64,000 nucleotides of DNA from Cololabis saira. Its lineage: Eukaryota; Chordata; Actinopteri; Beloniformes; Belonidae. Location: positions 5,512,847 to 5,576,846 of the forward strand of contig NC_084597.1 of NCBI RefSeq assembly GCF_033807715.1, given 5' to 3'. Of this stretch, positions 1 through 14,956 are shown one piece after another; the first letter of the stretch is position 1; each line of letters opens with the position of its first letter. Position numbers and translations under genes: made by a program. Under the pieces are notes generated by a model that worked only from the letters and a program-made list of their open reading frames with translations, did not search any database and was not told where the DNA came from.

Positions 1-162
1 TGAAAGGCTAGAATAAACACCAGTATTAACGTTTTTTTCCGGATTACCAGCACTGGAAACACTCAGGGCTGATGCAGGACGCAGTCTTGTTAATGGGGGG
101 CTGAGAAATAGTTTAGTGGGGAATTGAATTGACCAGAAGTGAATTGAACTGAAATGAATGAG

Positions 163-864
163 TAGGCCTGTGTTGAAAAGATTGATTCTCCAATTTTAAA
201 TCGATCCTCATATTAATTCCTAAAAATCGATTCATATGTCTAAAGATCGATTTAAAAAAAAAATAAAAAAAAATGATTTACTTTTTTCATCATTACATTA
301 CAACCTTTGGTACTTTTTTGTTTATGCCCAAAAAAAGAAATATTTTCTTGGACACGGGAATAACTCGTGCCATGTTTTTGCCTTTAAATATGTTTAAAGG
401 TATGAAAACAAATAAAGTTTTCAGTTATAATTGCATAAATTGTCTACATTTCTTTGCTTTATATACTGTCTTGGGGTTACATTTGCATAAATGTTAAAAA
501 CCAAATTCTAATAAATGGGGAAAAAATAAAACCGATTTCATCCGTCTCTGTTTCCTCCCTGGATCTGTTTGGTAATTCTGACCCACATGATGTTTTTGAA
601 AGCAGTTCTATCAGCATTCTGGGAGCTGATTGGTCCTTACAGCATCATTAGCTGAATCTCAATATAATACTAGTATTAATATGCTGCAGAACTGCAGTCA
701 TATAATTCATGCAACAGCTGAAAAAACTGTTTTATTAACAGTAACCCAAATCAATATCATCAATCGGAATCGAATTGGATCGAATCAAATCTTGATAATC
801 GATTCTGAATCTTAAGAATCGGAATCGAATCGATTCTTGATATTCGAATCGATCCCCAGCCCTA
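163..864. mobile_element. Non-autonomous hAT-like element, family A, copy 1
   Basis: The element starts TAGGCCTGTG and ends CCCCAGCCCTA, so its ends are imperfect terminal inverted repeats of the TAGGG type. Flanks at 155-162 (tgaatgag) and 865-872 (tgaataag) match at 7 of 8 positions, the TSD length of hAT transposons. The interior is AT-rich and full of aatcgatt motifs near both ends. No transposase frame is present; the short ORFs inside are not protein-like. A second copy with a perfect TSD lies at 53134-53848. Confidence 0.85.
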
Positions 865-872
865 TGAATAAG

Positions 873-1721
873 CTTTTATGTTCAAGTGTCTTTTCTAGCA
901 TTGCAAAGCATGTGAAGTTAACGTCAGCTCGTCTGCAAACATTCACAGACGGACACACTATTCTATTCTATTATTAATTATTTGTCTAAAAGCGAATGTA
1001 TTTATATTTATTTATGTATATTGTTTGATGTTAGCCGACTGTTGTTGCATTGATTGAGTTTGAAATCTTAATTTCCAAATGTTTCTGTAGATCGGGGGCG
1101 TGAGTTTGCAGAAAACTACAAAAGACTGTTTCTACTCATTCAGCATTGGGATAATAGATCATTCTGTGTTAGGATGAAATTGCTGACGCTGTGATGTTGT
1201 ATTATGTAATAAAATAATGTAAGTTTTGGTTTATTTCAACTGGTAAAAGAAAATGTGAATTGTTTTTCTTTCCTTTTTTTTACTATAACATAGAAAGCCA
1301 AACATCTCAAGAAGTGAACAAATTGTACAAAGTGCTTTATACATTTAGAAAGCAGCTCCAGCATCATGATAGTTTGAAAATAAGTAACTTTTAGACTAAT
1401 TATGTAATGGTTGATATACTGTACTCCCACTTGCCACATTATAATGTCTTAATGTATTTAACTGAGCGTTTAATGCGGGTGCTGCTCTTTGGGGCTTAGT
1501 CCCAGCACCAGTGCCTTGCCATTATGGGAAGGCTGTCTTCACATATCCCTAACTGTTTATATTTAAGCACTTTTCTCAAGCTTGAGGGAATGCAAAAACA
1601 CAATTTTCTTTTAATTACAAACATAACACTGAAATGTGGCCCCTTCAGCCCTGACTCTGACAGCAGCCGTGTTCAAACAGTGTGGTTTCAAGCAGTGGTG
1701 TAGTCTATTGTTTTCTAGTGG
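873..1721. other. Unassigned AT-rich stretch
   Basis: I see no reading frame, RNA gene or terminal repeat structure here. It is AT-rich with short homopolymers. It may be older transposon debris or unique intergenic DNA. Confidence 0.4.
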
Positions 1722-1729
1722 GTGTACTG

Positions 1730-2442
1730 CAGAGGTGTCAAAAGTATTCACATCCATTACTCAGGTAGAAGTATAGATACTAGAGTTTAAAAATACTCCT
1801 GTAGAAGTTGAAGTATCAACTCAAGTTTTTTACTCAAGTAAAAGTATAAAAGTACTGGTTTCAAAACTACTTAAAGTATAAAAGTAAAAGTAATGTAAAG
1901 GGGAAAAAAGCCAATAAGGACAAAAGCCATTGAAAATGAATGCATCTTAGTATAATGCAAATATATTAAAGAAGCATATATGTGTACTATTGAGCATTAA
2001 CATGTGTTTCAGAGAGCAGCAGATATGATGACTAGTTGCCTATAAGTATTGTAATGGTGCAAAAAGTCAAACTTCAGAGGCATGTTATCATTTATCCTAA
2101 CCTTTATTGGAATGTACATCCAAGTTTAGTTGCAGGAATCTGAGGGAACGGATGTAAGAACAAAACTGGACAAGAACATCTGAAACAACCACAACCAAAT
2201 TCACTCTATCCTGATGGAGCAATTTAACTGGATAGTTTTTATTAAAGGCCGAAATGAAATAGAGTAACGAGGCTGTTTTTAAAATGTAAGGAGTAAAAAG
2301 TACAGATAATTGTGTGGAAAATGTAAGGAGTAAAAAGTAAAAAGTCGTCTGAAAAATAATTACTCCAGTGAAGTATAGATAACCAAGATTTCTACTTAAG
2401 TAAGGTAACGAAGTATTTGTACTTTGTTACTTGACACCTCTG
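1730..2442. mobile_element. Non-autonomous hAT-like element (CAGAGGTGTC ends)
   Basis: The left end CAGAGGTGTCAA and right end TTGACACCTCTG are perfect inverted repeats of 12 bp. The flanks at 1722-1729 (gtgtactg) and 2443-2450 (gtatactg) agree at 7 of 8 bases. The interior near both ends carries aagta/tactt-rich inverted sequence (for example gtaaaagtaa and its complement). There is no coding frame, so it is a MITE-type hAT derivative. Confidence 0.88.
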
Positions 2443-2545
2443 GTATACTGTCCATATCATCCGTCCCACCCATCCAACATCCCATAATAACCACCTTGTG
2501 TCTGGTGCTGCCTCCTAATATCTCCTCCTAATAATCTCCTAATAT

Positions 2546-2573
2546 TTCTTTCTTTCTTTCTTTCAGGCTCATT

Positions 2574-2657
<84 letters not shown>

Positions 2658-2716
2658 ATTTCCTCAATTTATCGTTTTTACCACGAGATGACAAATTCTT
2701 ACCGTGGGGAATTTAT
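2546..2716 (-). mobile_element. Truncated microsatellite-bearing hAT fragment
   Basis: A (TTTC)n tract with the internal spacer caggctcat is followed by tttatcgtttttaccacgagatgacaaattcttaccgtg in pieces. That is the same internal order as in the complete element at 12990-13749. Both termini are missing. In this copy the array after the spacer is TTTC rather than TTCC. Confidence 0.7.
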
Positions 2717-3017
2717 TTGTACTTTTAAAAGTCAATGAATGAACAGTAATAATAACCTAGGCTCATCAGTAGTAGTAGTAACAATGAACATATCAGTTTA
2801 AATTAACATTGGCTTCAAACCAGACAAAACCAAATATTTAACAAATACACTTCACCTCATTAAATGAAGGTTCAAAAAGATAAAATATCCATTATTCTGC
2901 CCTTACTAGGACGTAGAGATGATTCCTAGCTTTGCAGATAGCTAAACAGGTTCTTTAATAAACATCCAGGAGACAGCATGGACGTTTAGGATGTTTACTG
3001 TCAGAAACACTGTGAAA

Positions 3018-3711
<694 letters not shown>

Positions 3712-3842
3712 CTCTGAAACTGCAATACAGAAAAGTAAGAAAAATAAAGTGTTACAATCTGTATTGTATTTGACCCTTTCTTAAACATCAACACATGCTA
3801 TGTCATGAATTATTATGTACAGCAGAAATACACATTTACTGA

Positions 3843-3876
3843 AATTATAACTGATTATAACTGATTATAACTGAAA
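3843..3876. repeat. Short tandem repeat, three units of attataactg
   Basis: The 12-bp unit (attataactg plus two bases) is repeated almost exactly three times just upstream of the hAT at 3995. No function is inferred. Confidence 0.7.
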
Positions 3877-3994
3877 AACCGCTATGAACAACTTAGCGGT
3901 TAGCTTAATGCTAACGTAACATGGAAAATCCCATTGACATGCTAACGCGTTAGCATTGCTCCCGTTTTTTAAGTTTTCCTCCCAAACTATCATC

Positions 3995-5021
<1,027 letters not shown>

Positions 5022-5029
5022 CTATCATC

Positions 5030-5366
5030 TATTTCCGAACCCCATCAGAGGTAAGTTTAACACAAAAGGTAAGTATTACTCACAGACATATGCTCTTTAG
5101 GGTTCAGCAGAGAAAAAACAAGTTTAGGGAAAAATAACTTTGCTTTGATTAACGGCTTTCTTCAGTAGACAAGAAACTACAGCAAGTCTACATGGACAAA
5201 AAGCACAACATCTACAACATCTACAGATTCTATAGAAGGGCAGCACATCCATACTTTTTCACGCTCTAACCAAACAAAACAGCTGATCCATCACTCGGCT
5301 GGTGGACAGCAAGCTGAAAAGAATGCAACTACACAAAGGCCTGAAACAGTGAGAAAAACTTTAAAC
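5030..5366. other. Unassigned interval
   Basis: I see no ORF, terminal repeat or RNA signature. It separates the hAT at 3995-5021 from a Helitron-like fragment. Confidence 0.4.
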
Positions 5367-5522
5367 TTTTTCGCCAGGCCTGGCTTGCATGCAAAATTTG
5401 GTGACTTTTGGGGGGCGTTTAGGGGGGCAAAAAGGCCCTCATTTCGTCAGAAGAAAAACGAGGAAAATAAAAATTCCTACAGATACAATAGGGCCTTCGC
5501 ACTGTCAGTGCTTGGGCCCTAA
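5367..5522 (-). mobile_element. Helitron-like repeat, terminal fragment
   Basis: This is the hairpin end of the abundant repeat described at 31678. Reading the plus strand, ggcctggcttg leads to gggccttcgcactgtcagtg and then gggccctaa. The core GCACTG-A-CAGTGC is a perfect stem nested in GGGCC/GGCCC, and the copy stops at CTAA before a T. The body of the element is absent. Confidence 0.75.
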
Positions 5523-5529
5523 TAAATAA

Positions 5530-5828
5530 AAGCTTTCGTGGTTGTAGCTATGGGTTGTAGCCTGTAGCCGACCCGACTTTGTTTATAAAAATATGCTGCA
5601 CCCTCACGAGACTACAAATGTTTCTTTTACTAACGCAAAGTTTTATAAAATAATCCAGTGATATACAATTTGATACAACACAGTAAAAAACTAGGCTTTT
5701 TCCATTGATGTGAACGAGAGACACGGCTGTTTGGTCCAACCGGATAAACCGGATGTAGCAACGGAGAAGGATGTTTCTGATTGGTCAGTCAGGGTCCAAT
5801 CAGAAGGCTGACAAAGGGTCAATTGTGT
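5530..5828. other. Unassigned interval
   Basis: No coding or RNA feature is recognised. Short inverted segments such as gattggtcag and its near complement around 5780-5810 hint at old MITE debris. Confidence 0.35.
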
Positions 5829-6000
5829 CAGGCTGGTGAGGTGAGGACCCAGATGCAGGAGAGCGAGGCAGGAGTTTGCAACAAAACAAGGATTTATTCC
5901 ACAAAAGGAGGGCAAAAACCAAAAGCGCTGCTTGGCAGGATTAAAAATTAATAGAAACAGGGATCAAAACCTGGAGCAACAACAGGAACCATGGAGGGAA
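5829..6000. repeat. Interspersed repeat (aggacccagatgcaggagag) running into gap
   Basis: The segment from gtcaggctggtgaggtgag onward resembles 44230-44300, where gaggacccaaacgcaggagag and aggcaggagtt occur in the same order. The two flanks differ, so this is an interspersed repeat; its class is not determined. The copy is cut by the assembly gap. Confidence 0.55.
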
Positions 6001-6500
6001 NNNNNNNNNNNNNNNNNNNNNNNNNNNNNNNNNNNNNNNNNNNNNNNNNNNNNNNNNNNNNNNNNNNNNNNNNNNNNNNNNNNNNNNNNNNNNNNNNNNN
6101 NNNNNNNNNNNNNNNNNNNNNNNNNNNNNNNNNNNNNNNNNNNNNNNNNNNNNNNNNNNNNNNNNNNNNNNNNNNNNNNNNNNNNNNNNNNNNNNNNNNN
6201 NNNNNNNNNNNNNNNNNNNNNNNNNNNNNNNNNNNNNNNNNNNNNNNNNNNNNNNNNNNNNNNNNNNNNNNNNNNNNNNNNNNNNNNNNNNNNNNNNNNN
6301 NNNNNNNNNNNNNNNNNNNNNNNNNNNNNNNNNNNNNNNNNNNNNNNNNNNNNNNNNNNNNNNNNNNNNNNNNNNNNNNNNNNNNNNNNNNNNNNNNNNN
6401 NNNNNNNNNNNNNNNNNNNNNNNNNNNNNNNNNNNNNNNNNNNNNNNNNNNNNNNNNNNNNNNNNNNNNNNNNNNNNNNNNNNNNNNNNNNNNNNNNNNN
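6001..6500. other. Assembly gap (500 N)
   Basis: Exactly 500 N bases. A round number of this kind usually marks a gap of unknown length, so the sequences on either side need not be 500 bp apart. ORFs spanning it are meaningless. Confidence 0.99.
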
Positions 6501-6609
6501 AACCTGCACTCTGAGAACGGAGAGCTCTGCCAGGGACATAAGGCACTATCAGGTCTTGCAAATAATGCAGAGCTAAGCCATTTTTGGCTTTATACGCAAG
6601 TAATAACAT
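6501..6609 (-). pseudogene. LINE reverse transcriptase C-terminal fragment
   Basis: The minus strand reads LLLAYKAKNGLALHYLQDL followed by IVPYVPGRALRSQ. This is the pattern found after the RT domain in fish L2/Rex1-type LINEs (a YKALNGLAP-like helix, then a VPYxPxRxLRS stretch). The upstream portion is lost in the N gap, and the frame does not continue past the start of this fragment. Recognition is from family pattern only. Confidence 0.55.
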
Positions 6610-6769
6610 TTTAAATTGGATTCTGAATTTTAAGGGGTAGCCAATGGAGCGACGCTAACACTGGAGAGACGTGGTCTCTCCTGCTGATTAATACACTAGA
6701 GTTTACACTAACTAGAGATTTACTAACACCAACTAGAGGTTTACTAAACACTAACTATAGGCTTTACTA

Positions 6770-7110
6770 AACAGAAAATGTTTAAATTTGGTTTTAAAGG
6801 TGGAGGTGGTGTCAGCCTCCTTAACCCAGATTGGAAGTTGGTCAGGCAGGTATTGTTTATGACGGTGTCTTATTTGATTTAATTCCCATGTATTTATGTC
6901 TGAGAATGATGGGGATTTAGTTTTATCCTCTGTGTTGTTTGGGACTAAGGGAGTTGTGTCTATTGTTAGTTTGTTTGTCATGTATAATGTATGTATGTTA
7001 TGTATTAATTGTTAATTTGTGTTGTGTGTATGTCGGACCCCAGGAAGAATAGCTAATGCTGTTGCTAATGCTAATGGGGATCCTAAATAAAACAAAAAAC
7101 AAACAAACCT
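6770..7110 (+). mobile_element. LINE 3' end fragment (Rex1/L2-like tail)
   Basis: The segment ends gtcggaccccaggaagaat, then aatgctaatggggatcc and taaataaaac. That reads like the 3' UTR and terminal short repeats of a fish LINE. I see no convincing ORF in it; clade assignment is tentative. Confidence 0.45.
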
Positions 7111-7195
7111 CCTGAAGAAAAAATGTCTTACCTGAGTCCCAAACTATACTGAGTACATAAAGTGGCAATAAAAAGGTATGAGGGCCCTATGACGC

Positions 7196-7540
7196 TCACG
7201 CGTTTCCTGGATTCTTTCCATAAAAATGTGAACTGATCAATATCAAAGTCACAATAACAGAGAAACACAATGTGTTCAAGATGATAAAGCTCAAATAATT
7301 ACGTTTCCTCATATCTTTCCTGAAACAGCCATGCAGAACTCCAGCGCGTCGTCCCAGATCAGATATACATCTGATTTGTGGCCATGCAACATTTATGTGA
7401 CGTCTTGTCTGTACGCATGCAGCGAGTTGTATGATGGATGATGCATTTTCTTGACAGCCATGCAGACCTTGGTATAACGGCAACATGTGAGGGACAAAAT
7501 TCAAGCTTCGGTCAAGAGAAAACCCGGTCATACACATTAA
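7196..7540. other. Unassigned interval
   Basis: The minus-strand frame across this stretch (113 codons) has no recognisable domain and ordinary intergenic composition. I do not call it a gene. Confidence 0.3.
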
Positions 7541-7548
7541 TCTATTTA

Positions 7549-8107
7549 CATGCTCAAACTGTCAGTTCCTTTAAATCAGGCCTAAAAACATTACTGTTTA
7601 CTGAAGCGGACTGTTGAATTGAATACTTACCTGCTGTACTCTACTGCCCTTACTGTTTAACAACTTGTGCTTTTTATTATTTTACCTCTTTTCTTATAAT
7701 TTTATTTCATTTTATTTGTTATTTAAGTGCACTCTTAAATTAAATACTTACAAAGTTATGGATAAGCCCTGAATGGAGGCATTGTGACGTAGAATTGTCA
7801 AATTGGTTTAATTCACCGTACGAATTGTTACAGATTACTTTTGTAATTCTGTATTTGACCCGGTCTCTTTACGTTTTGACCGTATAGAAACGTAATTCTT
7901 GCCATTGTAAGAATGAGATGTACCTGTTGTACTCTAGTGCCCTTACTTTTTAACAACTTGTGCTTTTTATTGTTTTACCTCTTTTCTTATCATTTTATTT
8001 AATTTTATTTGTTATTTACTGTTTAATTGTGTCTTGCTGCTTTTAATGTTGATGTAAAGAACTTTGAATTACTTTGTGTTGAATTGTGCTTTACAAATAA
8101 ACCTTGC
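7549..8107 (+). mobile_element. L2-type LINE 3' end with internal partial duplication
   Basis: It starts with a C-terminal relic reading SSFKSGLKTLLFTE. The 3' UTR follows, ending tgttgatgtaaagaactttg, gtgttgaattgtgcttta and caaataaaccttgccttgcc. The UTR phrase cttgtgctttttattattttacc occurs twice (about 7665 and 7965), so part of the tail is duplicated. A second copy of the 3' part lies at 23508-23845. Confidence 0.7.
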
Positions 8108-8119
8108 CTTGCCTACCCC

Positions 8120-9111
8120 CCCGTTCACACTGAAAGCGTCACGGGAGTCATAGGCGTCTGGCTGCCATTCATTGTCTATGAAAACGGGCGTCGAGAGGCG
8201 GCAGGAGCGGCGGGGCGGCGGGCGCGGCGGAGGCTGCGGGAGCGTTGCGTCAATTTGAAGTTGAAAAATCTGAACTTTATGCAAATGAGCAGCGGCGACG
8301 CCGAGGCGTCGTCCAATCACAGACCGGGATTCCCGAAGCGAGAAGCCTCAATGCTGATTGTACTTTCATGTACACACAAACGTACACTCACTCACATGCA
8401 TATATGAGCAGAGCTGTCACTAACAAACTTATTTTATCAGGAATTAATATATTTCATCCAGCAAAATTACATTTTTGCTGATTTGACTGCCATTTTTACC
8501 TGAACATGTGAAACACGTAACTGATGGTTGAGGAGCTGGATGGTCCCAACGATTTTATTTGCTAGATTGATCCAACGAAAAATAATTAAAACCCGTGCTT
8601 ATTAATCACAAAACACAGTTTAAACATCATGACCAAATCCGCTCCGACCCGGTGTGTCAGTATCAGCGCAGACAGACTGCAGCTTCGCCTGAATTATGGT
8701 TCCGCTTTAAATCGACGGCGTAGGGTCGCAGTACGGTGGGCGTCGCCGCGTACCCTACGCCGTCGGCTCTGCGTTGGTGTGACGCGGAACCATAAATCAG
8801 CCACCGGGAGCAAGTGCTCGCTGGGTTGATGTTGATCTGCGGACCAAACTTGTTAAGGAGCATCAAACTCACTCTTATCTACGCAGAAATAATGCTAAAA
8901 TATAAAGAAGGTTCCCAAAGTGTGATCTATGGTGAAATAGGAAACTGAAGATGTGTAGGCTGTTCCCACTGTTCCCTCCAGTTCTGCAGCGCAGCTTTAA
9001 GCCCCGCCCACTGCAGGCGTCAACAGTGCATGCCGTTTTCAGTGTGAACGCACCAAGCAGCGAGATGCTGGCGTCGGGAGATTTTTGACGCTTTCAGTGT
9101 GAACGCAAATC
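8120..9111. mobile_element. TIR element with gttcacactgaaagcgtc ends
   Basis: The left end reads gttcacactgaaagcgtcac and the right end gacgctttcagtgtgaacgc, an inverted repeat of about 18 bp. The GC-rich interior near 8200 is followed by the nested palindromic MITE at 8690. The right ~110 bp, with gccccgcccactg and gagatgctggcgtc, recur at 10500-10597. I see no clean TSD and no transposase. Confidence 0.7.
8690..8799. mobile_element. Palindromic CpG-rich MITE, copy 1
   Basis: It opens gaattatggttccgc and closes gcggaaccataaatca. Between them are self-complementary CpG-rich blocks (cgtcgccgcgtaccctacgc, tacgccgtcgg). Related copies are at 29957-30056, 49960-50008 (partial) and 63748-63878. 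Confidence 0.72.
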
Positions 9112-10014
9112 TCTTCACCGACAGTCTGGATTTAATTTGCCGTATAGGGGTGGGGGTGTCATATGGCGATCCTGAGAGGAACAAAGGAGGATCATAATAT
9201 GATTGAATTTAGATCCCACCGTCACTTAATAACCATTACCTCCACGAGTTTGACTGGTACCTTTTTATACCTTTTCACTAATTTTGTCCGGGGGTTTTGG
9301 AGAACATCAACCGTGAGCTAAAGGTGAGAGAGTAGGGTCAAACAGCCTTTGTCCGACTGCATTTAAGAAATAAAACCAACATTTAACAAAGAAACAACAT
9401 AATAAAAGAAGGTAATGGAGCGGGATGGAGCCAAGTGAAAGAATGAGCGATCTTTCATATACATGTATGTGGAGACCTCAGCAATAAAAAGATGTGATTT
9501 GTGCTCCGGTAAGTGTCCACGTCTGCTGGAGCTTGTGGCTGAAGTTACACATGGACTGACCTCCGTCTGCATCAGTGGAGCTAAGGTTGAGGAGGTGATT
9601 AAACTCACAAGTTGCTCTAAATCAATATTTGCTTCTTGGCACTTTTAGGAGGTTGCTGGAAGTAGCGTTGATGAAGAAACGCCGGTATATTCCTAAAAGT
9701 CACTTTTTAGGCTCAAGAAAAACCATGGATATCAGATCTTACCGTTCCTGTTTGTTTAATTTACTTTTTTATTAAAGGCTGTTGCATCTAAATACATTTA
9801 GGAGAGAAAGCTTTGAGGAACAGTGGTTCACACACACATTTTAGGTCGTGTATTTTTGAAGGATCAAATACTCAACATCCCATATTATCTATTTAGCGTG
9901 GCAATCAAACTTTGAAAATCGACTGTGCGCATGCGCAGAACCACAAAGTAGCATTTCTCGGCAGGGAGCAGAAATTGGCAGAACACCGGTCGGTCCAACT
10001 TGAAGATAAAAAAG
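9112..10014. other. Mostly unassigned; short shared motif near 9850-9895
   Basis: Nothing coding is seen. The phrase gatcaaatactcaacatccc, continuing atattatc, near 9855 reappears inverted at about 50893-50930, so at least that part is repeat-derived. Confidence 0.4.
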
Positions 10015-10597
10015 GTAACACTATACTGTATACACTGTTCCCTCCAGTGTTGCCAACTCCTCAGTAAGGAAAGTAGCTATTGGCTGTCCCAAAATTCGCT
10101 AGAAGTCGCTAAATGACGTCATCGCCTAATTTGCATAATTGGAAATTTGCATATAACTGTAATGGACGCTGTAGGAGAGAGGAATAAGGTCGTGGGAGAG
10201 ACAAAAGTGAGTAAAAAACACCCTAAATATGTTTAAAACTACAAATGTACAAAAATAATTTCAACATTAACATTTAATGATTTTAATGCTTTAGCAAGCG
10301 CATTTCATTTGCAGTCTGGACGCGGAGTGGTGAGGGTCTCCTGTCTGCTCTGCCCACCAGATAAGTCTCCAACACCAGAAAAAGTCGCTAGATTTGTCGC
10401 TAGTCGCTTTTTTAAAAAGAAGTCGCTATAGGGGTCTGAAAAGTCGCTAAATCTAGCGACAAAGTCGCTAAGTTGACAACACTGGTTCCCTCCAGTTCTG
10501 CAGGGCACCTTTAGCCCCGCCAACTGTAGCTTTAGCCCCGCCCACTGAGAGATGCTGGCGTCAGGAGATTTTTTACGCTTTCAGTGTGAACGCAGGG
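10015..10597. mobile_element. Second copy of the gttcacactgaaagcgtc element, right part
   Basis: gttccctccag followed by ttctgcag, gccccgcccactg, gagatgctggcgtc and cgctttcagtgtgaacgc repeat the right third of the element at 8120-9111. It is split at gttccctc by the hAT MITE at 10045-10484. Its left end was not found. Confidence 0.65.
10045..10484. mobile_element. hAT-like MITE (CAGTGTTGCC ends)
   Basis: Starts CAGTGTTGCCAACTCC and ends GTTGACAACACTG. A perfect 8-bp TSD, gttccctc, lies at 10037-10044 and 10485-10492. The arms carry several gtcgcta / tagcgac motifs in opposite orientation. No coding capacity. Confidence 0.93.
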
Positions 10598-11033
10598 TAA
10601 CAAGGGACAGATAAAATAAGCTTAGTCTTCTTTCTGTTCCCTTTCATTCAAGGAAAGAGATTTGTTGTAATTACATTGAATTGTTTTGTTTTTCTTTTAA
10701 TGAATGAAATAAAGAATAGAGAAATGTAAACATGAGGAAACAAGTGTGGGAAATGAGCAAGTAATTGGGATCAAACCTGGACCATATCTTTAGCAACAAA
10801 ATGTGTATTTTTCTATTTTTTCCATTTTTTACAAACTTATACCATGATGTCCCTTTCACTGGACAATCATGCATCTGTAAATACCTTAAAGAAACATTTG
10901 GTCTGTCTACAACTGCCTTGTTCAGTTAACTTGCTATAAGATAATATGTAACTTTAGATTTGAATATAACATCAAGCTTGAATCTATCGTAAGATATCTA
11001 AACAACAGAACTCTTTTTAAACTGTCCCCTCAT

Positions 11034-11505
11034 CAGGGCCGGTTCTAGAAAATGATGACTACGGTGCATCTCAGATCAGAGGGGGTGCACATGCCTGGCA
11101 CGTTATTCAACACTAAATTATGCATTTTCCCATAATTTCAAGCGGAATGATAATAGCAAAACAAGAATATTAACGTATATTTCAAATGCTTTTTTGCAGC
11201 AATATCGCTGCAGAACAAAGAAAATGCTACATTTAGTCTGGGCTACCTCACCCATCAGACAATCTAGCAACAGATGTTTCTGACCCTGAAAATAAAACAT
11301 AGAAATTCAAATTAATGTTATCTATACAGCTCAAAACCATCACTAAACATGACAGTCATTTCAAGTTTAATGATACCAGTCAAACAATAATATTTAGTGT
11401 TTTTCAAGTGCATTTTTGCAGCAATATTGCTGCAGAACAAAGAAAATGCTGCATTTAGTCTGGACTACCTCACCCATCAGACAATCTAGCAACAAAAAAC
11501 ATAAA
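11034..11505. mobile_element. hAT-like terminus (CAGGGCCGG) with direct repeats
   Basis: The left end CAGGGCCGGTTCTAG and nearby gtgcatc match, in reverse, the sequence ending gtagaaccgggcctg at 63960-63982. Inside are two imperfect direct repeats of about 95 bp (11190-11285 and 11410-11500), each containing gcagcaatat, cgctgcagaac or tgctgcagaac, and cccatcagacaatctagcaa. The opposite terminus was not found here. Confidence 0.5.
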
Positions 11506-12509
11506 TAAATAAAACCATAAATATACAAGACTGTATCAGAAAATTGCTATTTTTTGCTATTTTTAAATCTAAATGAATCCCAGTACACAAATATTTAGTT
11601 TATCTCTAAAAATAGGGCCCAGATAGCGGTCGGATGTTACTGAGATGGCGACATTCTTCTCATTGCTTTGTTTAGACCTCATAAACACATCCACCCATCT
11701 ATTTTTTAAAGTGTTTATCCTCTTCAGCCTCACACCATGCTAAAGATTTCCTTAAGGTTCACCGGGTCAGAGACAGTTTACATGCTTGACAGATCGCCGG
11801 CTATCACAGGCATCTGTATCACACACATAACACATAAACCAAAATTAGTAACCAAAACGCGCTTGAAAACCAAAGTTCACCACAAAATCAGGTGTGAAGA
11901 GAAGACCTGAATGATCTGATCAATAATTTCCTGAAGAATTGCCAACAACTGGCCCACCTACCTTCCCAAATGCAGGCATGTGCATCATGAATAAGATACT
12001 AAAGCCGTCATATTTCAACATTTATTACCGTCTGAGCTCCATTAATTTTTGAACCAGAAGTAAAACAATAAATAAAAAGTGTGTTTTTTACTCACTCACT
12101 GCAAGAAAAATTATTTGCACGTGCCAAATGGTTTTGTTAAGAGTATGACTCAAATTTTATCTGCAATAAAAAAAAATAGTAATGCATAAATAAAATACAG
12201 CTGCAGGTAGCTTTGCAACATTAAATCAGGTAAAATATAACAGCCCATAAAAGCCGGTGTGGGTTAAATAAGAAAGGTGGGGATTTGTAACCTTTTTCAT
12301 TAACAAAAAAGAGTCTGGCCTTTACAAATATACAGTTATAAAAATGTGTATTTTGATTGTTAGTCAAGGAAGTTGACTTCATAAATTTGGATGTATCATG
12401 TCACTCATCGTTAAATTATACTGAGGAATCATGTGAGGTAAGAATCATTATCTTCTACACTTTGAAGACCCGATACCATGAAGTCATCATCTTTTGTAGC
12501 TTTTGGAGT
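11506..12509. other. Unassigned interval
   Basis: AT-rich, without recognisable coding, RNA or terminal-repeat structure. Confidence 0.4.
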
Positions 12510-13777
<1,268 letters not shown>

Positions 13778-13794
13778 TAATAATACTACATAAA

Positions 13795-14003
13795 AATCCA
13801 CAATCGCAAAGGCACAGAATTTTATAAATAAATGTGCTTGTTTTCAAAACAGTCAAATTATTTAATATCGTCCATCAAGAGCTTGAAGTTTGATCCCAGT
13901 GTGAGACACAAATATTCAGTACTTTTTAAATGTTGTTCCAGCATAATTCCATCTGGGATGTGGTCATAAAAGAATCAGGGGAGGATTATGCAGGCAGTTA
14001 CAT
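13795..14003 (-). repeat. Unclassified repeat, inverted partner of 31458-31672
   Basis: The complement of this block contains taactgcctgcataatcctc, accacatcccagatggaatt, atgctggaacaacattta and gtctcacactgggatcaaac. The same phrases appear in the same order at 31458-31672. In both places the end gtggatttttat abuts the hairpin end of a Helitron-like copy. Confidence 0.75.
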
Positions 14004-14635
14004 CGGGGTACTGACATGGTAAACAGGTCACAGAATCATTTACAGTGAAATGCAAATGTATGCACGCTGTTGTGTTTTAATGGATACTTGTATGTCTATG
14101 TGATGCATGCAGCCCTTTTTTCTATGCTTTATTTTCAGTCTTTAGCAGAAATAGTCAAGGATAATTTCCAGAAAACTTTGGTGATTGTGTGACGGGGCAA
14201 AAGGATGAGCCAAGTTGACCCAGATCCCACTCATTAATATTATAAAATAAGCCACTTTCAGAGGACGTGCTCTCTGATTGCATTTCCACGTTGATTAATT
14301 TATGAAGTCACAGCTGCCCTTGGTTACAGGTGAACGAGTTCAGCCGGCAGCGTGCAACCGAGTACCTGCAGGAACACGCTGACCCAGTACCGTCCAGGCT
14401 AATTTACAGTCAAACCCCGGAAACCTTAACTCCGCTTAAAGCAGGACTGAGGAACTCATTGGCTCCCCCTGTAGGTGTAGTGGTGCATTTACTTCTGATT
14501 GGTCTCTTGCTTGGCCGTTCTCTCAATTTGTCTTTTGTAAATACGGTACTTGTTTGGGTGAGACCGCTCTCGAGAACTACAACTTTAGTTCAGAGGACCC
14601 TTTTGTGGCTTTATTTCAGCACTAAACTTTGTCAG
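14004..14635. other. Unassigned interval left of the nested hAT
   Basis: A 112-codon plus-strand frame begins at 14330 but shows no recognisable domain. No other feature is seen. Confidence 0.3.
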
Positions 14636-14956
14636 GTTTCCATTAGTGATGCACCGATTGTTCGGTAACCGAAATTGTTCGGCCGAAAATGGATAAAAAA
14701 ACACTTTCGGTGTTCGGTGGAAGTGGGGAAAAAAACGAACAATTAATAACGGCGTTGTAATATAAGGAAATAGACTGGCCGCTCCGTAACAGTTGCACCA
14801 CAAACATAAATCGTTGGCCAACCAAAAACTAACCACATAAGAATTTAACTAACATTCACCAGGAGGTGGAACCAAAACAACATAAATCAATCTATTACAG
14901 GTGCGTTTAGATGACGAAATCAAACAGCGAAGAGCGTGGAGAGAAGTGGTGCAAAC

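Noticed and set aside
5932..6614. ORFs of 191-222 codons across the N gap
   Set aside because: Formed by unknown bases; only the 6501-6609 minus-strand end has LINE-like sequence.
14330..14668. 112-codon ORF just left of the nested hAT
   Set aside because: No recognisable motif, crosses the hAT boundary at 14644, so it cannot be an old gene as read.
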